From Rozella allomycis CSF55 (Eukaryota; Rozellomycota), in the NCBI GenBank assembly GCA_000442015.1, contig KE561054.1:62001-126000 (forward strand): a stretch of 64,000 nt of DNA. Direction: 5' to 3'. Made by a program: the position numbers and the translations under genes. Each line of letters begins with the position of its first letter. Position 1 is the stretch's first letter. Positions 1 to 12,004 of this stretch are shown here, piece after piece. The notes beneath the pieces were generated by a model. The model saw only the letters and a list, made by a program, of their open reading frames with translations, did no database searches and was not told the DNA's origin.

Positions 1-1262
1 TTTCTTGTTCGGAGCTATGAAGAAGCAAAGAGTTGTATTGGACATCTTTGCGCTCCAGCTTTTGAATTAAAGCATCGTGCAATTTCAATTCAGAGAGCAA
101 CTTTTGCTTTAGTTTAGCGATACCATTGGCGCATTCTTTTGAAATAGCTTGGTAAAGCTTGGGGAGGTCACAACCCCAGAGAAAAAACATTTTATTTATA
201 ACTCTTTCAGGCGTTTTAGGTACTTCTTGTAAATGAACATAATTATGTTTTAATAATTTGTATAGTCTTTCTCGTACGTCTTTATTTGGCATCATCGAAT
301 ATTTCGATACCTAAGTGGCGCATATTTTGGAAAATTACTTGTTTCTCTTCAAGGTAGCCCTTATCAAGCAAAACCCTTATCATTCGAACCGATAACGAAT
401 CGAATTTGCTATTTATGACACCAAGGGCAAATTTCTTTTTGAGATATTCTTGCCCGAATGTTACATTTATTATATAGACTCCACCCCCGCTGCGATCAAT
501 CATTTTTAAAAAAGGTGTGTTTTCATGGCAAAGATGGGCAAGAAGATCTTCAAGTTTGTCAACCAACTTGAACTGCTTTTCGTTCTTACAATGCACTCGG
601 ATTTGGTCATAAGATATACTTCCTTGATCTAGTTATCGAAGAATTGTTACTTCCGATGGATCCTTTTGAGTACAGTAGATTTACAATGGATCTCATTAAG
701 CCCATGTCGCTGAGTCTCTCTTCAACTGACTTTACTAATTCTTCGAGAAAAACATAATCATCTAAGCAGGAATATTCAACTGCAACATATTCTACATTCT
801 CTAATACCACGCCCACTCCCTTCTTGGTAATTCGATCGTCTGCATTCTCCAAACTTCTCTTCTTGGATAATTCCTCTTTCAAATCCTCCCTGTCATCATC
901 AAGATCCAATTTTGCTGTAAAAATTTTAAGAATTCCAGTTTTAAGTAATCTCTCAAGTGCATTTTTATCATCTTCCACTTTGGCAAGAGGAACCCTGTGG
1001 TTTACAAAAACATTCAAAAGCAGCTTATATTCCTTTAATTACTAAATTTTATATTTACTTCATTACCAAATATTTTTCTGACTATAGATAAATACAAAGG
1101 TATACGAACCCTTTGCAAACACCTTTCAGTATTCCAGCTAAAGTCCATATTTAGTAACTCATGTTGAAATAAAGGCACCATAAAAATGTATTTATCCTTT
1201 GAGAAAGTATTCAAGGACGCGACTTCTTTTCCAAAATGCTGCTCGAGGAGGAATTTTTGCAT
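1..1262 (-). CDS. RPC82: RNA polymerase III subunit RPC3/RPC82 (C-terminal end beyond window edge)
   Basis: Winged-helix subunit of nuclear RNA polymerase III, in the RPC82/34/31 initiation subcomplex. Three exons read from right to left. The first starts at the ATG at 1260-1262 and gives KFLLEQHFG, then VRIPLYLSIVRKIFG, the usual N-terminal helix pattern. The middle exon covers NVFVNHRVPLAKV. The third contains the diagnostic ENTPFLKMIDRSGGGVY and LDKGYLEEKQV. After a 31-nt intron (about 280-310) the frame resumes with RERLYKLLKHNYVHLQEVPK and a leucine-rich tail that reaches base 1. Another intron of about 35 nt lies at 1024-1058. An upstream in-frame TTG at 1298 should not be taken as the start. 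The last residues of the protein are outside the window. Family call is strong; exact splice sites are inferred. Confidence 0.88.
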
Positions 1263-1329
1263 TTTGGAATTTCCTGTAAAAACAAGAATAAAAGACAACG
1301 ATTGAAATTTTATGTTTTTTATTTATAGT

Positions 1330-3861
1330 CTATAGATATTTCGATTTAATAAGTTTGAATACAGTTTCAATGATTACTACTATTCCAATGTAGTAAACGC
1401 AATAAAAAATCATGTATATTTTTCTAATGCCAAAAAATGTAATTAAAACAGAAAATATCATAATTAGAATTTTGTTTGCTTTTGAGAATCTTTATGAAGA
1501 GCCTTTGGCCTAGCTTACCTTTGAGACTTCCTCATTATATGGCAAAGTCCTATGAAAACAAGTGAAAACATTGGTTTGTGGTCATGGAATGATATCCATG
1601 ATGCTGACAAGTTCCTAATCCAAACGGAAAGAACAACGCCATTTAATAATGCCACAAATGTGAATAAATATAGAAAAATATTCGCGTGTCCCGTCTAAAA
1701 ATTTCAACTTCATTAATTACTTTTTCAAAAGGAATCGGTGCAAATAAGAATCCCAGATACGATAACACAATTGAATATTGATAGGGAGCAAGAAATGCAA
1801 CGGCGAATTGAACAATCATCGAAATCGTGTGTCTACTTTTAAAAACTTTCAATTTTTTAATATAATGAGATATTTTGGATATAAATTGAATAATTTGCAT
1901 TACAGCCAAGGATAATCCTACACACACGAAACAGAGAATACAAGAAAGCATAAATGGAACATTAGCACCAAATAGGAAATCACTTTCAGGTGATACATAG
2001 TTTTTAATAGAATTAATGATTATTATTTGAATAGAAACATAAAACCCGGCATGGAGTAATCCTAGGCTGGAGTCTGCATACTTGTCCAGCAATACGCAAA
2101 CCAATCCAAAAACAAAAGGAAAGACAACCAAAGTAAACGAGTATCTTTTACAAATTTGAGAAACTATACTAAAGTAATCCTTTTGGTACCAAAGGCTATA
2201 CTCGCAATCGGGATTTCCATAAAAAGTCAATTGAATATGGCCGTCCAGGCTGGCTAGAAGGGGGTGAAAAAATATTAACTCTTCGTTTGCGAAATACCGA
2301 GACTCGTTACAAGTAATGCGCATAGTAAAGATACACTTGTTGGGATTTTGCACGTACAGCTTGATTGCATTCAAGTTATGGCATTGATTTTCAAGAATTA
2401 AATTATAAGAAATATGATTTTTAAGAGTTGCGTTTTGAAAATCCTTGAGAGGCAGGGACGGAGAATTTGTTTTTTGGCGGGCAAAGAAAAATTTTGAATT
2501 TGTCTCATACCATGTAAATTCAGACCAATGTACTTTCATGCCATAATACAATTCGCTCAAACTGATTTCATTTGACGCATTTTTCCCAAATAATATCAAC
2601 GTTGAGTCAAGATTAACATTATGTCTTGCCGATATATAGGTCATGTGTGGGTTGAAGGTAACTTTTGAATTTTGTGGATCATTAAGGCTATGAAGCGGCA
2701 AGAAAGTAAGTGAGAGGTGGTGAGACTCTACTGTGCAGTCAACATCTCCAGTCCTGCACAGAGCTACGTCAAAATCACGTTTAATCATCAAATTTGTTAA
2801 AATTTCGTATTTGATTCCAGGAAGAATAATGTTAGTTTTTTCTTCCACTTTGTTCAAGGATAATTCACGCCTTTCATATTCGTGTTTTACTGGTTGCTTA
2901 TCGAAGGTCATAGTGACTTCTTTATTACCCCAATGGTACTTAAATAAAGAATAAATCATGCCTTTGTATCTTAAATCGATTTTCTTTAAAATAAGAATTG
3001 TGAATCTCACAAATTGATGGCACCATACTATTTCTTGGTGCCCACATGAAGTCCAAACAAACGGGATTTCACTTAAAAAATAAGTATTTCCAAATTCAGA
3101 CCCGATAATTGAAGACTCTGAATCAATCATCGTGTCTCTCATTCCATTTGCAACAGAAATGACAGCAGCGTCATTTATGTGATATTTTCTTCCGTTGATT
3201 ATATTATAAATGAGATATGATTCATATTCAAGTGGTGCTCGAGGATGGGTATGTGGTGTTGATAACGTTAATACTAATCCAACAGACCCGGGCTTATAAG
3301 ATGGTAAAGAAAATAGCATTCTTGCGACAACTCCTCCCATTGAGTGCCCTATATACATTACTAGATGTTGAATACCGATAATAATAAATTTTTCACTGTA
3401 AAATTCTTCGAGATTTTTGATCACGTCATTTAAGTAATCTGCCTGATCTATGAGAGACCTACCATGAAAAGCAGAAAGTTCTTCATTTGTATCAACACCG
3501 TAAAAGTCAAATGTACTGTCCTGATAAAAGGCCTATATACCTTGTTATTTAGTATTACTTCTGATGCCAACGACCTCATCTGCTTGTAACTTCCAGCATT
3601 TCCGGGAATAAACAAAATCGGAATTCCCTTTTTCTAATGTATTATTATATTCTTGATTACTAAATGGTAACTATCTGTCTGCTCCTTGTACATGTACAAC
3701 GAATACTTTAAGGCATAAGCTGAAGTAATTTCAACTTTAATGTAGGTGGGTCTCATAAACGACATTTCACATTTGTCAATGTCTGATAGGTTCGTTATGT
3801 AGTTTTTAAACGACACCAAAATGACAAAAATAGTTAACCATGGAAAAATGTAAATTAACAT
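1330..3861 (-). CDS. BST1: GPI inositol-deacylase (PGAP1/Bst1)
   Basis: ER-membrane lipase that removes the acyl chain from inositol of GPI anchors before ER exit. The N terminus at 3861 has one hydrophobic segment (IFPWLTIFVILVSF) followed by the CEMSFMRPTY region typical of Bst1. After a short intron comes IPILFIPGNAGSYKQ. The serine-hydrolase elbow GHSMGG lies near 3332-3349. A long luminal part (about 2160-3250) is followed by several membrane segments from about 2150 down to 1340. Two further introns near the 3' end (26 nt near 1697-1722; 29 nt near 1490-1518) restore a frame ending in a last hydrophobic helix, with the TAG stop at 1330. The 593-codon open stretch alone is therefore not the whole protein. 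Confident family call. Confidence 0.87.
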
Positions 3862-4008
3862 GAAAATGGAATTTCAAAAAATTAATGAAGACAATTGTCA
3901 CACAAACTATACAATAGAAATCTTTATTTGACACATAAATCCTTGTGATGTAGTTTGATTCTTTCGAAATAGACTGGATGGCTCAGCCACGTGCTCCTTC
4001 ATTTCCCA

Positions 4009-5610
4009 ATGTCGGCGAAAACATTCTCTATTCTCCATGATATTCTTACTGGAAATAACCGGAAAATTAATTTATCTGTATCAGAAAGTTTACCAGACCT
4101 TAGAGCAGTTTTTCAACGAACACAAAGAAAGGTAATATATCTATATATTAAAAACAGCATGAAAGCGGAGAAAATGATAACAATGATCATGAAAATGGTA
4201 GCATTACCCCACTTGCATTAGAATTTGAAGACGAGAATCTCACCCCCAAAGAAATTGCAATAAAGTTGAAAACCGAAAACTATTACAAGCAAGACATTAC
4301 AAATTTTTTAAGTTGCAGGTACAAATTTACTTAAATATAAAAAAGAGGAGAAAAAAATCAAAAATGCTTAGAGGAATATATGAAATTGTATGACTTTACT
4401 GGATTAAGGTTAGATGAAGCGTTAAGGTATTTGAAAACAAATTTTATGTTAGGGAATTTACAAAATCATTCTACTTGACCGGTGAAGGACAACAATTGGA
4501 GAGAATTTTAACTCAATTTTCAATACACTTTTACTCTCAAAACTCATCGAACTATGAAAATGAAGGTAATCTACGGCGGATATTTAATAAAGATGTCGTA
4601 GTAATTATAACTAATGCGCTAGTAATGCTCAATACGGATCTACACAACAATAATAATACGAGGAAAATGAGTAGGAATGATTTTGTCATAAATTGTACTC
4701 ATGCTTTGGGCAAAAATAGTATTCCTCAACAAGTATTAAAAGTATTTGTTAAAATTCAATTTTTTACAGGAAATGTACAATTCGGTGAAATCTAACAAAT
4801 TTCAAGTTCCTAACGATATTTCAAGTCAAATAAGCCGTTCGCTCGTCAGAAAATCATCTTTAAAGGTATAAAACAATTCCGAATGCATATAGGCGTCGTC
4901 AGTTAATAGCTTTATCGCCACTACGTCACTCTCTATGGACGGAGAAGACCAGCCTTTAATAATGGAAGGACTTTTGCTTAGAAAATATGTTTTAGAGGCA
5001 CATAAAAAGAGAGCGACAAACAGGTCATGGAAAACCTTTTACGCTGTTCTTCGCGGTTCCGAATTGTACTTCTATAAACCCTTGTCAGTCTCTCTGAAAG
5101 AACAAAAATTCGTAGAGAAAGTTCATATAAGGCATTCATTTACAGAATTTCTACAAGAATACAAAAATAAGACAAATGTTTTTGCTTTAACTCTCATAAA
5201 TGGCGCGGTATTTTTTTTTCAGACCGAAAGTGAGCATAGCATGAAATCTTGGATTAATTACCTTAATTACATGGCCGCCTTGCATTCTGCTCCACCCCTT
5301 CCAGCAGCTCTTGGGTCTGTAGCTAGCGAGTACTTTTTACCCGTGATGCCGTCACATCCGACTCGCTTTAATCCAGTAAACCAAGCATTTTAACTATAAA
5401 CAATAGGATCAGCAAAAAAGTTTCGTTAAAGATAAGATGCTAAAAATTCAAGAAGAAATTTACGAACATATTCAAAAATGTCCAGAAGAGTCATCTATAG
5501 AAACTCCGTCATCATTGATAATGCATAGTTGGAATAAGAAGCTGGAGTTTTTAAATCTTGAAAGGAAAAAATATGCACTGTACTGCCAATCGCTTAACTC
5601 AAATTCGTAA
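4009..5610 (+). CDS. Arf guanine-nucleotide exchange factor, EFA6/PSD type (Sec7 + PH)
   Basis: Sec7 domain followed directly by a PH domain and a C-terminal coiled coil, the EFA6/PSD arrangement that activates Arf6-class GTPases at the plasma membrane. Sec7 begins near 4230 (LTPKEIAIKLK). It carries the glutamic-finger segment TGEGQQLERI (about 4475-4504) and the conserved LNTDLHN near 4630. The PH domain (about 4935-5300) has SWKTFYAVLRGSELYFY and ends with the EFA6-specific AALHSAPPLPAALGS. A 31-nt intron after FNP rejoins to the coiled coil ending near KYALYCQSL, stop at 5608-5610. I place the start at the ATG at 4009; an alternative ATG at 3978 would need another splice. Yeast Yel1 is a relative. 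Confidence 0.85.
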
Positions 5611-5678
5611 AACTGCAAACCCATGTAATTGATTAAAATTTTGATTTAAAATAAAACTAATAACCTTTAAATGAAAGT

Positions 5679-6563
5679 TTATTCTAAAGGCTTAATCTTA
5701 TTGGATAACATCTTCTTTCTCTTTATATACTCAAAAGTTGTTAGTTCATTCCAGTCTTTTAGTTGAAAATATACAGATTACAAAGATATATATGAAAAAA
5801 AGTTAAATATAGACCAAAAAAGATTCCGGATGTGTCAATTACAATTCGAATTATCATGAAAACTAGAAAATATAACCAAAAAGCAATATACTGAACCAAA
5901 GAGCATCAACGTGATCTATATTGTATTCTATTATTGTTAATACCAAACTGAACCCGCAAAACAATGAGAGAAAACATATCATTGAAATGAAACACCTAAT
6001 TTGGTATTCATGAAATTGCTACCAATAATTTCTTTTTCCAACACAAATATTCAACCAAATACAATGATGATCAAATCCTAGAATGCATTTTTTGCATTTT
6101 TTGCAATGCTTTGTTTTATTATTTGAACTAGAAATATTTAAAGTTATTTGTACACAAAAGATTGACAAATAGAGCAATAATAATTCCCTTTGACTTTCTC
6201 AAAATAGGTAGGAAGGGCAGACGTCAAGATTGTCATTGGGTCAATGGTATCAACATAGACCATTAAAGCCGCGGAACCTAGTAGTCCAACAGTAGCAATG
6301 TAAAAAAGCATGTATTAATCCCACAAATACTTTACTATGTTAAGCATGATTATCAATATTGTTTGATTATCTTTATGGTCTGTGATTAATACCAGAATGT
6401 GGGATGTTGTAATGAATGTGATGCAGGTAATACTCAAGAATTCAAGAAAGCTAGAGCTAATACGATTCAAAAAAGTGTGACTAACACACATGTAATATTT
6501 GGAAATAAAACTTTGTTTGTTTACTAAGTCCAACGTAACAATGACTGTAAGCCACAAGAACAA
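5679..6563 (-). CDS. DHHC-type protein S-acyltransferase, N terminus unresolved
   Basis: Integral membrane palmitoyltransferase. The cysteine-rich domain reads YYCSICQ, then after a 26-nt intron [21 protein letters not shown], and [12 protein letters not shown]. Downstream exons give two membrane segments and then the family motif TTFE in [13 protein letters not shown], ending at 5679. All three 3' introns are 26-29 nt. The spacing between the first CxxC and HC looks one residue longer than usual. At the 5' side a hydrophobic frame runs from 6563 to 6315 and ends in an in-frame TAA; the same frame reopens with [13 protein letters not shown] at 6311. I found no clean splice around that stop, so the protein may begin at 6311 or the stop may be an error. 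Confidence 0.75.
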
Positions 6564-6581
6564 CTACCGAGCCCATACGAG

Positions 6582-7342
6582 ATGAGTGAAGAAGATTTTC
6601 GTTCCTTGATTTGTGAAGAGAATAATCCATTCTGGATAAGATTGATGGAATATATTGAGGAATTAAAGATTCTAACGATTGTAAAATAATGGCATTTTAT
6701 TGCATAGAATAATCAGCTAGACAAGTGGAAAACATTTTTTATCGATTTTTACTCTGAAAAAGCAAAAATGCATTACACTGTACGATCATCAATCGGTGGG
6801 CCTATTTTGCATGACCTATACGTGGAAGGCTCTGAAATACCGTTTTTCATGTATGAAGCCTTTTCTTTACGGGATAAAGCTGTTGATTATCGTTGGCACA
6901 TTAATAATCCACGCCTGTTTTCAAATGGGGACTTGTTCGTTTTGGATTTTCAAAAAGTGTCTATCAGGAGTGATAAGAAGAATAGAAAGGTAATTTAATG
7001 GTGGAGAAATAATTCGAGCTAATTACTGACACGGATTGTAGAATGGTATTCAACTCTATATTTAAAATTGAACTCCATGATGAAGTCATTAATTACACAA
7101 ATACATTTTGTACAAATGTGACATCCAATGAAAAAATGCATGAAAAGGAAGAATTTAATGAAAAGGGATTAACTGTCATGGAGCAAAACTTTTTCCAAGT
7201 CCTGGAGGCAAAATCAACATTAAGACGGATTGCAGGGGTAAATAATGTCAATGAAATCGACAAACCCGAAACTTCGAATGTTGAATCTCTTACGACTTCT
7301 ACATCTGAGAATCTTTTAAATAGTTTGCTAAATTTTGATTAA
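6582..7342 (+). CDS. LIM-binding (LDB/SEUSS)-like protein, tentative
   Basis: Three exons. The first ([14 protein letters not shown]...) is joined by a 27-nt intron to [20 protein letters not shown], then [21 protein letters not shown] second 29-nt intron leads to [20 protein letters not shown]. The pattern W-x2-F-x3-F(Y/F)S, GG, and a hydrophobic strand in the DLFVLDF region resembles LIM-binding domain proteins, which in fungi include transcription regulators such as S. pombe Adn1. The C-terminal part (about 7140-7342) is acidic and serine/threonine-rich. Its stop (7340-7342) is 25 bases from the convergent AK7 stop. The resemblance is moderate, and another scaffold family is possible. Confidence 0.5.
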
Positions 7343-7367
7343 ACCATCTTTATTGCTAGTATTTTCT

Positions 7368-9691
7368 TTAAATGGAATTACTTGGATTAACTTTGAAAAG
7401 ATAGTCCGCCTTTTAACCTTATTGTGTGTTTTTACCAAAAAATCTACAGGATCCTCCGGTCTTACCTTGCAAACCTCAATCAAGGCTGAAGTAAGGGTGG
7501 GCATAACATTTTTCATCAGATAATGCCTAAGAGGAACTGATTGTGCCTCCAAGACTTCTTTTTCTTGCCTTCTTATGTCTTCTAGCCTTGAATTCCATTC
7601 AGCAACTGCCTTTGATTGTCGTTCATTCTCTTCTTTTTCTAACTTTTCTTTGTGTTTCTTTGCTTCTTCTTCCATCTTAGACTATTTTGAAGGCTATAAA
7701 AGTGTTTACTTTTTCTTCTTCCTCTTTTCGCCTTATTTCAATAATTTCATCTAAAGTGGGCCCATAATTGTGAGCTTTTCCAATAAACTTTTTTAAGGCG
7801 TTAAAAATGTCAGTATCGGACCCATATTTACTCATTTCAACGTTCAACACTGCAATTTCTCTTTCATCGAAAAAGTTCAATAGAGTGGTTTCGTCTGTGT
7901 TATTAAGACGATATTTTTCAAGGCTTGAGTTCACATCTTTTTTCATAAAAAATAAAAATTTACGCTCTTCTAATGATGCTCCTTGATTCATAGCGTTCTT
8001 TTTGACATAGTCATCTGTGGCATCCAGATGAATGACATGTTCTGGGCAAGATAGTTTGTCATATTGGGGAACATTTGATTCTTCTTTATTCTCCTCTTCA
8101 TCGAATGTGCCTTGAAAAAGAAGGCTAGCTTCTTCATTTGTGGTTGGAAACCCATCAAGAACATACCCTTGATTCTTTACGGAAGGCGAATACAGCTTCT
8201 GTTTGATAAATTTTACTAAATATTCCGAGGGTATTTTCTGATCATTTTTAATTAATGCGTTTTTATATTCCTCCAGCTCCTCTCTAGCTGCATCCCTTTG
8301 ATCATCCGCACCATCAATACCATCTTTTGGAGGACTAGTTACTTTCTTTTCCTATTTTACATGACGATTAATAGTTACAAGATTCGATACATGTTCTTTG
8401 ACCACTTCATCGATGTTTAAATAATTAATTTTGTATTCAAGAGACAGCAACTTTGAAAATTTTGTTTTCCCGCTGCATGGCGGTCCGTGAATGAAAATCT
8501 TTACTGGCCATAAATTCCAATGTGTTTTATACTCTTTAATTAGTTGGCCAACATTTTCAACAAAACCATTCTAGTTAAACTATATTCACAAAAATACTTC
8601 AAATTTCCAATCTAAACTCATTTCCTTTATTACCCCAGCGTCAATTTTTAAATTCATCATCAACATATCATAGTCTTTTTGCTCGAAGTGCTTTTCTAAT
8701 AATGCTTCTTCTTTTGGTGTGACATTCACAGTCCCATTCCCCAAATTATCCGCTATTGCCATTTTATACTAATTAATTATTTTACTTGCAATATTTCAAG
8801 GAGAGTTATCTTTGAATCATCGACAGCAACCACGTAATGTGAAGCGGGTTTGGTTTCTATAACTTCCAAGACGATTTGCACCAAATCTTGAAGATATATC
8901 ATCGGTATGAAGTTTGTTCCTTCTCCATAGCACTTTAATGGTTCAACGGTATGCCAAGCTCTCTGCAATAACGAAATTTTATGGTTTAACCTTAAAAAAT
9001 GAATGGAGGATGCTATCTCCACCATGATATATTAAACCTGGCGCAATTACATATGTCTTAAGCGGTCCTTTCTTTCCACACCTTGAAATATTTTTCTCCA
9101 AATTCAAATGATCTTTGAAATTGGGATGTGCTTTGCGTTTTCTGAAATCTTCTTCAGCCAAAATTGCATCAACCTCTTCAGCGTCAATTTTAGTTTTGGC
9201 CCAAGTTATTACAGAAGAGATACAAATAAAGATTTTTGGTCGCTCTTTAAAAAGATCCTTGTTTTCATTGAGAACTGTTGATTTAACGAAAAAAGGTCTT
9301 ACAGTCGATTGCAAATTGACATTCATCAAGATTTTGCATGATGTCGTATACAATTACATCGGATTCCATGAGAACGTCTTTTAAACTAGCATCTGTGGGC
9401 TCCTATTTCTCAAAATCAATTCATTCATGGTACTTTGAGAATTTTAAAGTTTGTGGGTGGCATGAACTCCTTTCTTTCGCAAAAATCATCTTCGTTGTGC
9501 TTCTCCACAACTGTCCCAGTAATTTTGTATGGAACATTTCCATCAGCGACGTCCTTTTTTATGTCCTCTTCTTCATTTAAATTTACTTCTGTGTCTTCTT
9601 GTGGTTTTCTAGACCCGACAATCGTTTTTGATAGAAGCAACCCTATGGAAAATGCTACTGGATCGTTGATCCTGTTTATGAAAACAGACAT
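7368..9691 (-). CDS. AK7: Adenylate kinase 7 (AK7), axoneme-associated
   Basis: Nucleotide kinase linked in animals to cilia and flagella. Domain order is classic: an N-terminal SDR-like part starting [14 protein letters not shown] (9691) with [21 protein letters not shown] and PGLIYHGG; then [20 protein letters not shown]; then the P-loop GPPCSGKT near 8480-8500; the lid/NMP region [14 protein letters not shown] near 8130-8165; and a C-terminal Dpy-30 motif [17 protein letters not shown] with [10 protein letters not shown] 26-nt intron after DPVDFL rejoins to ADYLFKVNP, the expected tail, with the stop at 7368. Reading through that intron would wrongly extend the gene to 7328. Several other short introns lie inside. 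Its presence implies a flagellated stage. Confidence 0.9.
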
Positions 9692-9813
9692 GCAATATAA
9701 ATGTAAACAAATGAATGAGACTTCAGTTATTTTATTGTTTATTATTTCTTTTCTTTTGATTTATCTTTGATTGATTCATTCAACTTTTTGTCTAAGATTT
9801 TTCGGATATTTTA

Positions 9814-10182
9814 ATGGAGTCGCTGAAGCAAAACATGGAGCAAAAACTTTCTTCAAGTGGGACTAGAGACAAGTATAAGCGAAATAATTTAGATTTCTAG
9901 ATTGAAGGTTCTATTGCAGCAGAGATTAATGGAAACCGGGTGGATAGATAACTTGAAAGCACACTGCAGAGGTTTTGAGTATTTTGTTTAATAATAGATG
10001 AAATAAAGCGCAAAAATGGAGTTACTAACGTTAATATCGAGAGTTTAATTCAGGAGATGTTGCCTTATGCCAGATGTATGAATACAGACTAATTTAAAGT
10101 AGCATCAATTCCAGAGAATGTTAAAGGAGAGGTTTTGCTTGAAATCAAACAATTCTTACAAAGAGAACTCGAAAATCTTTAA
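9814..10182 (+). CDS. SUS1: SUS1/ENY2, SAGA deubiquitinase-module and TREX-2 subunit
   Basis: Small helical protein shared by the SAGA deubiquitinase module and the TREX-2 mRNA-export complex. It is too fragmented to appear as a long open frame. Four exons (9814-9872, 9901-9971, 9998-10075, 10100-10182) are separated by introns of 28, 26 and 24 nt, all GT-AG. Joined length is 291 nt, exactly 97 codons with the stop, giving 96 residues as expected for Sus1. Diagnostic segments are LMETGWIDNLKAHCR and SIPENVKGEVLLEIKQFL. All splice phases agree. It sits between AK7 and USP39; the only odd donor is GTTTTG in intron 2. High confidence from family alignment plus an exact frame. Confidence 0.9.
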
Positions 10183-10204
10183 AATCAAAGAATAAAGCGA
10201 AAAA

Positions 10205-11598
10205 TTAATGTTTTATTTTCTTCCAAATCTGAATATAAGATTCAGACAAGAAAATCATTTCTGGTGCAATTTCTCTAACAGCCAAATCCTGCATCAAGTA
10301 CCAATTTTTTGTTTCCTATTCACTATAATTTCAAGCATGTTACCTCATTAAAAACGTGAACTTTGAAACAACCATCATCGTGAGCGATATTAACAGAGAG
10401 CCTATAATTGACAATCTCGCCATTAACTGGCAAGCCCAGTGAATCGACTGAATAATTCACAATCGTGGGGTTTCTTTCATTGCTCCAATTATTTTTGATG
10501 AACCTTTTAAAATGGAAAATTAAATAGTCCGGTGACTCTAGAATAGTATATGTTTTTCTGAAATTTCCAATCTCAGTTACTTGAGTGCCATTGAATTTTT
10601 CAAGCAGCAAAGCCAAAGAGACTTGAGGTATAATATTCTCTTCATTTTCGTCTCTGTATAATGGTGTTGGAGGTAAATCCAACGAAAGATATAGGAAAGG
10701 AGAGACACAACTATTTTCAACAAATGTTGCGTCATCGACCAAATCAGGTTGAATAGGCTGAGAATCAACTTTGACAAAGCCACGAAAGCATTCATGAATT
10801 ACTATTTTCGCGATTCGCTAATCTTTTTACTCGAATTATTTTTCTTTTTGAGCTCTCGATGCATAGAATTCAGCAACCAAGTCAAGAAGTCCATTGGATC
10901 AGATTGCTTAGTGGAATGAAATTTCATTTCACTTGCATCGGCAATAGTCTTTTACAATATCGCATAAATTTGTACCGCCATCAGTTCGTGAGGACTTACA
11001 TTGGCTCTAAATGCCTTTGGGTTCCAAAGCTTTTTTATGAGATCCGAAACGTTTGAAGTTAACCGCTTCGAAAACTTCCCTAGCAGCATTTCATTTCGAA
11101 ACGCTTGGACATGTGAAAGCGCGTGTATAACAACGTTAACATAGTCATTCGCCTTTATGTTATTTATACCAAGGCACCCAGGGACATATTCCTTTCGTTG
11201 TAGATCGAAACACTTCCTGTCGAACAAAACAAAATCTTCTTTAGTATATTGAGGCAAAATGTTATACTTTTTTAAACAACTTTTTCCTTTACTTTGATAT
11301 CCTCCAATGATGGTTCTTGAACCTCGTATCCATCAGGTAAGCAGAAAATTCGTTTAGATTCTAAATGAGCAAAAACATGGTGGTCTTCATTGACACAGTG
11401 GAAGTACGCCTGTGACTTGGAGCTTTTGCCCTGCAAGTATTTTCCACACACCAAGCAAATGTATATGTTGGTATTTGACAAAGTCACACTGCATATTCTT
11501 TCGTGATCAAAATCTAGATTTTTTCTGTCTATAGTACCCAAGTAGGGGCACTGAATTTGATTTTCTATGCCGTTTTCATCCGCCAACTTTCTTTTCAT
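10205..11598 (-). CDS. SAD1: USP39/Sad1, tri-snRNP-associated inactive ubiquitin protease
   Basis: U4/U6.U5 tri-snRNP factor with a zinc-finger UBP domain and a catalytically dead USP domain. The N terminus MKRKLADENG leads to CPYLGTIDRKNLDFDHERIC and a ZnF-UBP with CLVCGKYLQG and SQAYFHCVNEDHHV. The USP core has PGCLGINNIKANDYVNVVIH, where active enzymes have a catalytic cysteine after the NT/NN turn, so the cysteine is missing as in all Sad1 proteins. Later exons give YLIFHFKRFIKNNW. The last exon gives WYLMQDLAVREIAPEMIFLSE and closes at 10205. Several introns of about 25-30 nt are needed. The 3' end is 22 bases from the convergent SUS1 stop. Confidence 0.9.
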
Positions 11599-11662
11599 AT
11601 AATTACTAAATTTGACTTTCTACTTCTTTTCGTTCCACCTTTACATCATATGATTTCTAAGT

Positions 11663-11960
11663 TTAAATTAAAATTTTGAGACGAATATTTTTGTTCATGT
11701 TCAAGAAATCCGATATGCATAATCCTTTTTCGTTGTGAAATGTAAATTTGTGATTCACAATGCAGTATAAGAATTGTATAACAGACAACAGTCTACTAAA
11801 CAGTTTAATGGAAAAATATTTAATAATTAGTCGTGTGTTTTTAATCTCTTCATGAATAGGTATCAAAAGAGCACGTAATTTAATAGCTTACATGCCACAC
11901 TTAAGAATATTGAAAAAATAAAACGCTCCTTTATTCATTCGTAACATAAAATACCCTTGG
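11663..11960 (-). CDS. Small unidentified protein, tentative
   Basis: On the minus strand an open stretch of about 70 codons (from about 11875 to 11663) is rich in isoleucine, leucine and lysine. It contains IIKYFSIKLFSRLLSVIQFL and ends NKNIRLKILI. Upstream, after a TAA that could lie in a short intron starting GTAAGC, the same strand gives MNKGAFYFFNILKCG. I do not recognise a family, and the splice is not resolved. The stretch lies 64 bases upstream of the USP39 start and about 45 bases before the divergent KH gene, so it fills what would otherwise be a 400-base gap. It could be a real small gene or merely AT-rich sequence that happens to be open. Confidence 0.25.
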
Positions 11961-12004
11961 CATTGTTTATGAAAAACAACGACTAAGCCACTGCGCATAC
12001 CAGC

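Noticed and set aside
1035-1298. Longer 5' extension of RPC82 beginning at 1298
   Set aside because: The extension begins with TTG, not ATG; the ATG at 1262 fits the family start.
7328-7342. Apparent 15-base tail-to-tail overlap of AK7 and the LIM-binding-like gene
   Set aside because: It arises only if AK7 is read through its last 26-nt intron. Splicing gives the expected ADYLFKVNP tail and a stop at 7368, leaving a 25-base spacer.
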